In this document: positions 32,328 through 39,325 of the stretch, one piece after another | How positions within the stretch are numbered: position 1 is the stretch's first letter | Layout: each line of letters begins with the position of its first letter | Assembly (NCBI GenBank): GCA_038236705.1 | Contig: JBBRZN010000001.1 | Span: 101,645 to 165,644 of the forward strand | Length of the DNA stretch: 64,000 bases | Reading direction: 5' to 3' | Origin: AC-32 sp038236705 | Lineage (GTDB): Bacteria > Actinomycetota > Thermoleophilia > Gaiellales > Gaiellaceae | Translations under genes and position numbers: made by a program | The notes under the pieces: generated by a model | Database searches by the model: none | The model's input: the letters and a program-made list of their open reading frames with translations, nothing else | What the model was told of the DNA's origin: nothing

Positions 32328-32998
32328 GCCCACACGACCTCCGCGCGCAGGCGCCGTGCGTAGCGCTCCAGGAGCCGCCGCAGCTCCGGGCCCGCGACGA
32401 GCACGAGCACGAGGTTCCCGCTCGCGTGCGCGAAGTCGAACCAGATCCCGCGCCCGTAGAGCGCGGCAAAGGCCTGCCACGTGTGCGGGTAGAAGCTGAG
32501 CCACTCCCAGACGTCCAGCACCGCGTCGAAGGCGAAGCCGAGCACGAAGCAGGTGAGCGCGAGCGGCAGGCGGCGGCGCAGCAGCGGCGCGGCCAGGCCG
32601 CCCAGCAGCCCACATCCCCCCCACGCCAGCATCTGCCACGGCGTGTAGGCGCCCTGGCCGAGGTAGAAGTTCGAGACGAACGCCGCCAGGCCGCCGACAG
32701 CCATCCCCGCCCGCGGGCCGAGCGCGACTCCGGACACGACCGCGATCACCGTCACCGGCTGCACGTTCGGAACCGCCGCGAACAGCACTCGCCCTGCGGC
32801 CGCCGCGGCGGCGAGGGTGGCGATGAGGACGAGCTCCTTGCTCGAGCCCGGACCGTTCTCGAGCCAGGCCGCGCCCGCGACGACCAGCGCCCCGGCGACG
32901 AGCAGGAGGGCCAGCGCCGCGTCGTCGGGCGAGATCGCTGTCCACGCCGCTGCGACAAGCGCCGCCGCGAGGGCACCGAATGCGGCGAACCTAGACAA
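32324..32998 (-). CDS. ECF transporter S component, probable corrinoid-type
   Basis: 224 residues, about 6-7 membrane helices. It is the substrate-binding subunit of an energy-coupling-factor importer. Typical features are PVTVIAVVSGVALGPRAGMAVGG and the FYLGQGAYTPWQMLAWGGCGLL segment seen in vitamin S components. The closest remembered types are the cobalamin-regulated ones; ligand assignment rests on the riboswitch and neighbours. TTG start at 32998, the only initiator before the first helix (SRFAAFGALAAALVAAAW), overlapping the ATPase gene by 8 bases. Confidence 0.82.
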   Translation of the reverse strand: MSRFAAFGALAAALVAAAWTAISPDDAALALLLVAGALVVAGAAWLENGPGSSKELVLIATLAAAAAAGRVLFAAVPNVQPVTVIAVVSGVALGPRAGMAVGGLAAFVSNFYLGQGAYTPWQMLAWGGCGLLGGLAAPLLRRRLPLALTCFVLGFAFDAVLDVWEWLSFYPHTWQAFAALYGRGIWFDFAHASGNLVLVLVAGPELRRLLERYARRLRAEVVWA

Positions 32999-34340
32999 GC
33001 GCCGCCTCGCGCTCGGGCGCAGTGGAGACGCTGCGGTCGGCGACGGCCGCGGCGAAGACGAAGTCGTTCGTGACGACGAGCGTGGCGCGCGCGGGCGCCT
33101 GAGCGCGCAGGAGCGCAGCGAGCTCGTCCTTGCGCTCGGGGTCGACGCCGCGCGTGGGCTCGTCCAGCACGAGCAGGTCGGGCTCGGCGACGAGCACGGC
33201 CGCCAGGGCGAGTCGCTCTCGCTCGCCACTCGAGAGGTCGCGCGGGTGGCGGGCCTCGAGCCCGGCGAGCCCCACGCCCCGCAACGCCTCGCGCGCGCGC
33301 GAGACATCCCCTTCCACCGCAAGCGCGACTTCGTCCTCCGCCCGCTCGCGCACGAGATAGCGGCCCGGATCCTGCGAGAGGTAGCACGCGCGGCCGTTGC
33401 GGGTGACGCTGCCCGTGCCCGGCTCGAGCACGCCCGCCGCGAGCTTGGCCAGCGTCGTCTTCCCGGAGCCGTTCGGGCCGACGAGCGCGACCACCTCGCC
33501 GCGGCCGATCTCGAGGCTCACTCCCTCGAGCACACGCGTGTCCCCGTAGGCGAACGAGACGCGCTCGATTCGGCAGGACGGCTCAGGCGCCGAGCCCGGG
33601 CCCGGCACCGCGGCATCACGCGGGACCCAGGCCGGCCGGTGGCGCGCGAGCCAGGCGAGCGCCTCCTCGCGCGGCGCGTCCAGCACGATCCGGCCGCGCT
33701 CGAGGAAGAGCACCCGGTCGCACGCGCCGAGCACGCGATCGGGGCGCTGCTCCGAGACGACCACGGCCGCCCCGGCCGCCCGGGCGAGCTCGATCGCCTC
33801 CTCGGCGCCTTCCGGGTCGAGCTGCGAGGTCGGCTCGTCGAGTAGCAGCAGCCGCGGCTCGAGCGCGAGCACCGAAGCGAGGCAGACGCGCTGGAGCTCG
33901 CCGCCGGACAGCTCGGCCACCGGCCGCTCGACGAGGTGCGCGGCGCCGACGGCGGCGAGCGCCTGCGCCACCCGCGCGCCGATTCGCTCGGGGGCCGTGC
34001 CGACGTTCTCCAGGCCGAACGCCACCTCTGCGGCCACGCGCGTGAACACGACCTGATCCTCGGGATCCTGGAAGAGCGTCGCGACCGTGCCCGCGAGGTC
34101 GGCCGGGCGGGTGCGCCGCGTGTCGTGCCCCGCCACCTCGACCCGGCCGGCGAAGCGTCCGCCATGGAAGTGCGGCACGAGCCCCGCGAGCGCGCGCAGC
34201 AGCGTCGACTTGCCGCAGCCGGAAGGTCCGAGCAGCGCGACCACCTCGCCCGGCTCCACCTCGAGCGAGACGTCGTCGAGCGCCAGGCTCGCGGTCTCCG
34301 GGTAGGTAAACGTAAGCCGCTCGACGCGCGCTAGAGCCAT
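32991..34340 (-). CDS. ECF transporter ATPase, two fused ABC domains
   Basis: 449 residues with two complete ABC ATPase domains in one chain, replacing EcfA and EcfA'. Domain 1: Walker A GPSGCGKST (38-46), Q-loop LFQDPEDQ, signature LSGGE (144-148), Walker B LLLLDEP with E169. Domain 2: GPNGSGKTT (288-296), signature LSSGE (369-373), DEP with E394. In both domains the H-loop histidine is replaced: VVVSEQRPDRV (Q198) and LVVTNDFVF (N425). Energises uptake by the T and S subunits. ATG start overlapping the T-subunit gene by 10 bases. Confidence 0.9.
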   Translation of the reverse strand: MALARVERLTFTYPETASLALDDVSLEVEPGEVVALLGPSGCGKSTLLRALAGLVPHFHGGRFAGRVEVAGHDTRRTRPADLAGTVATLFQDPEDQVVFTRVAAEVAFGLENVGTAPERIGARVAQALAAVGAAHLVERPVAELSGGELQRVCLASVLALEPRLLLLDEPTSQLDPEGAEEAIELARAAGAAVVVSEQRPDRVLGACDRVLFLERGRIVLDAPREEALAWLARHRPAWVPRDAAVPGPGSAPEPSCRIERVSFAYGDTRVLEGVSLEIGRGEVVALVGPNGSGKTTLAKLAAGVLEPGTGSVTRNGRACYLSQDPGRYLVRERAEDEVALAVEGDVSRAREALRGVGLAGLEARHPRDLSSGERERLALAAVLVAEPDLLVLDEPTRGVDPERKDELAALLRAQAPARATLVVTNDFVFAAAVADRSVSTAPEREAALV

Positions 34341-35029
34341 AGCGCTCCCAGCACGACCGCCAGCGTCCCGAGCGCGAGCGCGAGCCGCTCGCGCCCGCCC
34401 CAGCCCGGACGCGGCGTGCGCGTTGCTCCCGCCCGGCCGTAGCCGCGTGCCTCCATCGCCTCGGCGAGGTTGAGCGCGCGCTCGAGCGAGCCCGCGAGCA
34501 GCGGCGAGACCAGTCGGGCCCGCCCGCGCAGGCCCGAGACCTCCACCCCACGGCCGCGCAGCGCCTCGACGAGGCCCGCCGCGTCGCGCTCCAGCGTCGG
34601 CACGAGCCGGGTTGCCAGCGCGATCGCCAGCACCGACCGGCGCGCGAAGCCCACCGCCTGCACGAGCCGGTCGTGGTCGAGCAGGAGCGCGTACGCCGCG
34701 AACGCAAGCGCGACCGCGGTCAGCCGCAGGCCCTGAAACAGCGCCACGTGCAGCTCCTCCCGGGTCACGTCGAGCCGGCCCAGCACCGGAATCGTCGGGC
34801 CGCTCCAGAGCACGTGCCAGCCGATGGTCGCGACGAACGGGCTGACCGCGAAGACCCCGAATCCGGAGACGAAGGCTCCGACGAGGTAGAGCCGGCGCCG
34901 TGGCGCGGGAGCGCGCAGGCAGACGACCAGCAGAAGCAACGCGATCGCCGCGACCGAGATCGTGCGCTCGGCCAGCAGCGCAGCCGCCACCAGCCCTGCG
35001 AGCAGAGCGGCTGCAGGGGCCGGGCTCAC
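34331..35029 (-). CDS. ECF transporter T component (CbiQ/EcfT family)
   Basis: 232 residues, about five membrane helices with a cytoplasmic coupling region. The two Ala-Arg-Gly type coupling motifs are ALRGRGVEV and AMEARGYGR, which dock into the ATPase domains. GTG start forming GTGA with the lipoprotein gene upstream. Central subunit of the transporter encoded here. Confidence 0.88.
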   Translation of the reverse strand: MSPAPAAALLAGLVAAALLAERTISVAAIALLLLVVCLRAPAPRRRLYLVGAFVSGFGVFAVSPFVATIGWHVLWSGPTIPVLGRLDVTREELHVALFQGLRLTAVALAFAAYALLLDHDRLVQAVGFARRSVLAIALATRLVPTLERDAAGLVEALRGRGVEVSGLRGRARLVSPLLAGSLERALNLAEAMEARGYGRAGATRTPRPGWGGRERLALALGTLAVVLGALWL

Positions 35030-35727
35030 CCCTGAACCTCGTAGCGAAAGCGGAACGGCCAGCGGGCGCGGGCAAGCCGGCGCAGGTCGCCGAGGTAGAG
35101 CATTCGCACAGGCGAGCCCGGCGGGGCTCCCTTCGACCGCAGCTTCGCCTCGAACCGCATGCCCGGCGGCTCCGGCCCTGCGAGAAACAGGATGTTCACG
35201 CCCCGCGCCAGCTTCGCCGTGGCGAGCGTCGAGCGGGCATGCAGGCGCCTGGCGATCGCGCGGACGAGCGGGTTGGCAGGCGCAAGCGATGCCACCACAG
35301 TCGGACGACGCGCGCCGCCGTACCCGTGCAGGAACGGCTCCGGGAAGGCACCGACGACCACGGAGTCCTGGAGCGGATCGCGCCAGGAGCGGTAATCCCA
35401 CCACTCGACATCACCGTCCCGGAGCCGGTACTCGGCGGAGCCCTGGTCGGCGAGGTAGCCGTTCACGTAGTAGAACCACGAGCGGCGGCCGTGCTCGGCG
35501 ACCTCGTCCACCGAGCGCACGTACCGGCCGCCGTAGCGCGTCTTCACCTTGGCCACCCGCTGGAGAGCCTGCATCGCCGTCAGGCCGGCCTGCACCTTCC
35601 CGACGTGCAGCACCTTCGCGCCCCGGTCGCGGGTCACCCAGACGGTCGCGTGGCCGGAGCTGCTCGTTCCCGAGCTACAGCCGGCCAGCGCGACCGCGAG
35701 GGCCGCTGCGAGCGCGAATCGCTTCAC
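35026..35727 (-). CDS. DUF4430 lipoprotein, transcobalamin C-domain-like
   Basis: 233 residues. Lipoprotein signal with lipobox LAGC (C17). Residues about 25-125 match DUF4430 (transcobalamin-like C-terminal domain): VQAGLTAMQALQRVAKV, TRYGGRYVRSVDEVAEHGR, then the hallmark SWFYYVNGYLADQGSAEYRL and RDGDVEWWDYRSW. A second region of about 100 residues without a clear family follows. Predicted membrane-anchored corrinoid-binding protein handing cargo to the ECF transporter. GTG start overlapping the first DUF4430 gene (GTGA). Confidence 0.85.
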   Translation of the reverse strand: MKRFALAAALAVALAGCSSGTSSSGHATVWVTRDRGAKVLHVGKVQAGLTAMQALQRVAKVKTRYGGRYVRSVDEVAEHGRRSWFYYVNGYLADQGSAEYRLRDGDVEWWDYRSWRDPLQDSVVVGAFPEPFLHGYGGARRPTVVASLAPANPLVRAIARRLHARSTLATAKLARGVNILFLAGPEPPGMRFEAKLRSKGAPPGSPVRMLYLGDLRRLARARWPFRFRYEVQG

Positions 35728-36323
35728 CGCAGCGCGTTCGAGCGCACCGCGCCCTTGAGCGTCGCGGTCACGAGGCCCTTGTGGGTCTCGAGGCACGCAC
35801 TGCCCGTGCGGGCCGGGACGCTGCGACCGCCGGCGTGCAACCTCGCGCCACGCGCGGCCCTGGTCTTGCCGTTGTCGTCCTGAGCCAGCACCCGGTAGCA
35901 GCCGCGCTGCTTCGTGGCCTGCAGGACAAGCGTTGGCGGCCCGCCAGTGGGGCCGAACGTGGCCCAGTACCAGAGCACCCTGTCGCCGCCCCGGAGGACG
36001 ACCGCGTCGGCCCCGACAGGGGGTGAGGCTCCGTTCACCTTGAAGACCCAGCCGTCCGAGCCCCCGGCCAGGTAGCGGCCGATCTGGTCGACGTATGGCC
36101 CGAATGACGTGGTGGTGACGTGGTAGTAGAACTCGGCCGCGAGACTGGCCGAATCGAGCGCGTCGAGCGCATTCGCCTTCACCGTGAGCGTCGGCTCGGT
36201 CGAGCCGAAGATGTTCCGGGTCTTGCCCTCGACCCGGACGTGCACGTCCACGGCCAGGGCCGCGGGGACGAGCAGCAGTGCCGTCATGCCGACGGCGAAC
36301 CACATCGAGAGACGCCTGTACAC
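35724..36323 (-). CDS. secreted DUF4430 protein, transcobalamin C-domain-like
   Basis: 199 residues, first gene after the riboswitch. Signal peptide ending ALA-VD (no lipobox cysteine, so freely secreted or otherwise held). DUF4430 features: DALDSASLAAEFYYHVTT, DQIGRYLAGGSDGWVFKVNG and GGDRVLWYWATF. A Cys pair (GCYRVL and SACLETH) in the C-terminal part could form a disulfide. GTG start with an excellent AAGGAGG site 4 nt upstream; this site lies directly after the aptamer and is the likely target of translational control. Confidence 0.85.
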   Translation of the reverse strand: MYRRLSMWFAVGMTALLLVPAALAVDVHVRVEGKTRNIFGSTEPTLTVKANALDALDSASLAAEFYYHVTTTSFGPYVDQIGRYLAGGSDGWVFKVNGASPPVGADAVVLRGGDRVLWYWATFGPTGGPPTLVLQATKQRGCYRVLAQDDNGKTRAARGARLHAGGRSVPARTGSACLETHKGLVTATLKGAVRSNALR

Positions 36324-36361
36324 GAATCCTCCTTCCGCGAGGGGTTCGGGTTCGAGGCGAC

Positions 36362-36515
36362 CGGCAGGTCTTCTGACTCGGGGCTCCCTCTTTCGCCGCC
36401 TTCCCAGCACGAGGCCAGTGGCACTTCGGCGAGGAGCGTCTCCCCTCACAGCGGCGGGACCGTCCCGGACTCACACCGGGTTCCCTTACCGCTCGCCTTT
36501 CGGGCCAGAGCCTAA
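36362..36515 (-). promoter_or_regulatory. cobalamin (adenosylcobalamin-type) riboswitch
   Basis: Read on minus, all core elements of the B12 aptamer occur in order: AGGGAACCCGGTG, GAGTCCGGGACGG, CCCGCCGCTGTGA, CCACTGG, TGGGAAGG and the B12 box AGTCAGAAGACCTGCC (complement of 36363-36378). About 40 nt later comes the AAGGAGG site of the DUF4430 gene; CCCCT just before it could pair with that site. No T-tract terminator is visible, so repression of translation is more likely than attenuation. 5' limit approximate. Confidence 0.93.
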
Positions 36516-36518
36516 CAT
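36509..36518. promoter_or_regulatory. overlapping divergent -10 boxes, riboswitch RNA / vanZ
   Basis: AGCCTAACAT gives TAGGCT on minus (36514-36509), which would start the riboswitch RNA near 36502, and TAACAT on plus (36513-36518), 9 nt before the vanZ ATG. The pair resembles the overlapping promoters at 4879 and 29728. Confidence 0.45.
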
Positions 36519-36527
36519 GGCCCCGCG

Positions 36528-36887
36528 ATGGCTCTCCCGCGGCGACTCTCCCTCTGGGCGCCCGTCCTGGTCTGGGCGGCTGTGATCTTCACGCTCTCGG
36601 CAATCCCGAGTCTCTCCACCGACCTCGGCGTCTGGGACACGATCCTGCGCAAGGGCGCGCACGCGAGCGAGTACGCGATCCTCGCGCTGCTTCTCTTCCG
36701 CGCGCTCGGGCGGGAAGTGCCGGCATTTGCGATCGGCTTCGCCTACGCAGTCTCGGACGAGATCCACCAGGAGTTCGTCCGCGGCCGCCACGCCTCGCCG
36801 TTCGACGTGGCGATGGATGCAGCCGGGCTCGCGCTCGGATTGCTGCTTCTGCACGCGACGAGGCTTCGGGCGCCGTCCGCTCCGTAG
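36528..36887 (+). CDS. VanZ-like family protein
   Basis: 119 residues with three or four membrane helices. Family marks: LRKGAHASEYAILALLLFRAL and AYAVSDEIHQEFVRGRHASPFDVAMDAAG. VanZ-like proteins are small membrane proteins of uncertain function, some linked to glycopeptide resistance. ATG start; TAACAT lies 9 nt upstream. Divergent from the riboswitch operon. Confidence 0.87.
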   Translation: MALPRRLSLWAPVLVWAAVIFTLSAIPSLSTDLGVWDTILRKGAHASEYAILALLLFRALGREVPAFAIGFAYAVSDEIHQEFVRGRHASPFDVAMDAAGLALGLLLLHATRLRAPSAP

Positions 36888-36898
36888 AATTGAGCGAA

Positions 36899-37123
36899 GT
36901 GACCGACCGCAAGACCTTCGACGACCGGCAGCTCGACGCGATCCTCGAGCGGCTGGATGCGCTGCGCGCGGAGCTGCAGACCATGAATCGGCAGCTCGAC
37001 CACAACGAGGGCTTCCTGGCCCTCGCGCACGAGGTCCGGTCGCTGAACGAGTCGCTCCAGGCGCTCGCCTACGCGGCGCTCGGCGCGCAGGGGCCTCAGG
37101 TCCGCCGGCGCAGAACCGGCTAG
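36899..37123 (+). CDS. small coiled-coil protein
   Basis: 74 residues, hydrophilic and helical (RQLDAILERLDALRAELQTMNRQLDHNEG), likely a coiled coil. No family recognised. GTG start at 36899, 8 nt after TAGAAT (36885-36890), whose TAG is also the vanZ stop, so the gene may have its own leaderless promoter embedded in the previous stop. TTG 36890 is an alternative start. Confidence 0.65.
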   Translation: MTDRKTFDDRQLDAILERLDALRAELQTMNRQLDHNEGFLALAHEVRSLNESLQALAYAALGAQGPQVRRRRTG

Positions 37124-37126
37124 CCC

Positions 37127-38215
37127 CTATCCCGTGAGCTTGTAGAGCTCTCCGCTCAGGCCGACCGCGAAGAGCTCGCCTGCGGCGCCCTGGCCGAACG
37201 ACGAGAGGTTCGAGACCTCGAAGGGCTCGCGCCGGACTCCGCGCAGCTTTCCCTTCACGGCGCGCAGGCTCCAGATCGTGCCCTGGCAGTAGTCGCCGTA
37301 GAAATACCGTCCGCGCGCCACCGGCACAGCCTTGCCGCGGTAGACGTACCCGCCGGTGATCGAGCAGCCGTCGCTGTGACTGTAGACCGTGATCGGAAAG
37401 ACGAGCCGGCCGCGAGGGTTCACCTTCTGGCCCGCCGTGTAGCGGGCACGGCCCTCCCAGACCCGCCAGCCGTAGTTGTTCAGCCCGCGCTGCTGAGCCG
37501 GCGTGCGCAGATCGACCTCTTCCCAGGCGCTCTGGCCGACGTCGCCGATGTAGAGGTCCCGCGTCGCCCGGTCCCAGGAGAAGCGCCACGGATTGCGAAG
37601 ACCGTAGCCCGCGATCTGCCAGCTGGCGCCCGCCTTGTCGACGTTCAGCCGCAGGAGCTTGCCGAGCCGCGACCCGAGGTTCTGCGCATGGTTGTTCGGG
37701 TCGCCGCCGGAGCCGCCGTCGCCCATGCCCACATACAGCCTCCCGTCGGGGCCGAACTGCAATTGGCCCCCGTTGTGGTTCGCATAGGGCTGGTTGACGA
37801 ACAGAACTTGGCGCGCGGTGCCAGGTAGGGCCGCTGTGCCGTTCGAGCGAAACTCGACTACGCGCGTGTCGCCGCTGTTATCGGTGTAGTCCACGAAGAA
37901 GCGACGGTCGGTCGCGTACCGCGGGTGGAACGCGACGGAGAGCAACCCCTGCTCGTCGGCGTCGCTACCGACCCGGCTTCGAATGTCCAGGAACGGCTTC
38001 GGGCGCAGCTTGCCGTTGACGACCACGCGGATCACGCCCGCCTTTTCGACCACGTACAGCCGGCCTGGCTCGCTGCGCGGCGCGCCAACGAAGGTCGGCT
38101 GGTGGAGCCCCGAGACGACCAGGCGAAGATGCAGCTGCTCCTGCGCCCGACCCCCGCCGGCGGCTCCGGGCAGCACGACCGCCGCGAGCGCCAGAACGAC
38201 CCCGAACCAGCGCAT
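37127..38215 (-). CDS. PQQ-dependent (soluble-type) aldose sugar dehydrogenase
   Basis: 362 residues with a signal peptide (to about residue 25). Six-bladed GSDH beta-propeller: RLYVVEKAGVIRVV, DEQGLLSVAFHP, NHNGGQLQFGPDGRLYVGMGDGG, GYGLRNPWRFSWD, GDVGQSAWEEVD and YFYGDYCQGTIWSL are the usual PQQ/calcium-binding signatures. It probably oxidises sugars or related alcohols outside the membrane if PQQ is available; no PQQ biosynthesis gene is in the window. ATG start overlapping the TrkA stop by one base (TGATG). Confidence 0.88.
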   Translation of the reverse strand: MRWFGVVLALAAVVLPGAAGGGRAQEQLHLRLVVSGLHQPTFVGAPRSEPGRLYVVEKAGVIRVVVNGKLRPKPFLDIRSRVGSDADEQGLLSVAFHPRYATDRRFFVDYTDNSGDTRVVEFRSNGTAALPGTARQVLFVNQPYANHNGGQLQFGPDGRLYVGMGDGGSGGDPNNHAQNLGSRLGKLLRLNVDKAGASWQIAGYGLRNPWRFSWDRATRDLYIGDVGQSAWEEVDLRTPAQQRGLNNYGWRVWEGRARYTAGQKVNPRGRLVFPITVYSHSDGCSITGGYVYRGKAVPVARGRYFYGDYCQGTIWSLRAVKGKLRGVRREPFEVSNLSSFGQGAAGELFAVGLSGELYKLTG

Positions 38216-38880
38216 CAACTCTTGAGCAGCACCTTCCTCAGCTCGTCTTCCTTGCCGGGCTGGAGGATGGCCAGCACCTGGTCGCCGGCCTCGAGCTCGG
38301 TCGAGCCGACGGCGATCTCGGCGTGGCCGTTGCGCATGATCGAGATCAGGCGCGAGCCTTCCGGCAGGTCGAGCTGCTCGACCCGCTTGCCGGCGGCGGG
38401 AGCGCGCTCGTCGATCTGCACCTCGACGATCTCGAGATTCTCCTTGCGCAGCTCGAGGAGGTGGACGAGGTCGTGCTCCGGCACCTCGTGCTCGATCAGG
38501 GCCATCAGGCCGCGCGTGGCCGAGACCGTGGGCGAGACCCCGAGCAGGTCGAAGTGCGCCTGGTTGCGCGGATCGTTCACGCGCGCGATCACCTTCGGCA
38601 CGCCGTACTTCTCCTTGGCGAGCTGGCTGATGATCAGGTTGTCCTCGTCGTCGCCCGTGAGCGCGGCCACGACGTCGGGCGGCCGGGCGATGCCGGCTCG
38701 CTCGAGAACGTAGATCTCGGTCGCGTCGCCGAGCTGGATCTGGTGCTCGAACTCACGCTCGAGCCGGATGAAGCGGTCGCGGCGCTGCTCGATCAGCGTC
38801 ACCTCGTGCTTGCCGTCCTTGAGCAGGGTTCGCGCGAAGTTGGCGCCGACCTTGCCGCCGCCTGCGACGAGGATGTACAT
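38215..38880 (-). CDS. TrkA-family potassium regulator (RCK N + C domains)
   Basis: 221 residues. RCK_N Rossmann domain (ILVAGGGKVGANFARTLL; GDATEIYVLERAGI) followed by an RCK_C domain (about 140-220, VQIDERAPAAGKRVEQLDLPEGSRLISIMRNG). Gates a Trk/Ktr-type K+ transporter in response to NAD(H) or nucleotides. ATG start overlapping the next gene's TGA. No TrkH/KtrB gene is in the window, though the APC-UspA transporters next door could be partners. Confidence 0.9.
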   Translation of the reverse strand: MYILVAGGGKVGANFARTLLKDGKHEVTLIEQRRDRFIRLEREFEHQIQLGDATEIYVLERAGIARPPDVVAALTGDDEDNLIISQLAKEKYGVPKVIARVNDPRNQAHFDLLGVSPTVSATRGLMALIEHEVPEHDLVHLLELRKENLEIVEVQIDERAPAAGKRVEQLDLPEGSRLISIMRNGHAEIAVGSTELEAGDQVLAILQPGKEDELRKVLLKS

Positions 38881-39311
38881 CAGGCTTTGCTGGGCTCGGC
38901 GGGCCGCACTTCACAGGCGCGCACCGAGTCGAGCAGCACGTCGATCGCTACCGAGGTCGGGCAGATCGTGCGCAGCCCGCGCTGGCGGTAGAACTCCGCC
39001 CGGGCCGGATCGAGCACGCGCACTACGACGCACTGGTTGTCGAAGCGCTGCTGGGCGACCTGGCCGATCACGATGTTGGTGTTGTCGCCGTCGGTCGCGA
39101 CGACCACAGCGTCGGCGTCCTCGATCCCCGCCTCGCGCAGGACGTCGGTGTCCATGCCGTGCCCGAGCACGAAGCCGCCGGCCCAGTGGTCGCCGAGCCG
39201 GCCGAGTGCCTCTTCCTTCTCGTCCACGGCGGTCACGTCCCACCCTTCCCGGTCGAGCTGGAGGGCGAGGTTCGAGCCGACGCGGCCGCAGCCGATGACT
39301 AGTGCCTTCAC
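38880..39311 (-). CDS. TrkA-N domain protein
   Basis: 143 residues, an RCK_N domain only: ALVIGCGRVGSNLALQLDREGWDVTAVDEKEEAL, GFVLGHGMDTDVLREAGIEDADAVV and ATDGDNTNIVIGQVAQQRF. It lacks the C-terminal ligand domain, so with the following full-length TrkA it probably forms a mixed ring. GTG start; it begins 14 bases after the APC-UspA stop on the same strand. Confidence 0.88.
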   Translation of the reverse strand: MKALVIGCGRVGSNLALQLDREGWDVTAVDEKEEALGRLGDHWAGGFVLGHGMDTDVLREAGIEDADAVVVATDGDNTNIVIGQVAQQRFDNQCVVVRVLDPARAEFYRQRGLRTICPTSVAIDVLLDSVRACEVRPAEPSKA

Positions 39312-39325
39312 GTTCTCACCTTAGC

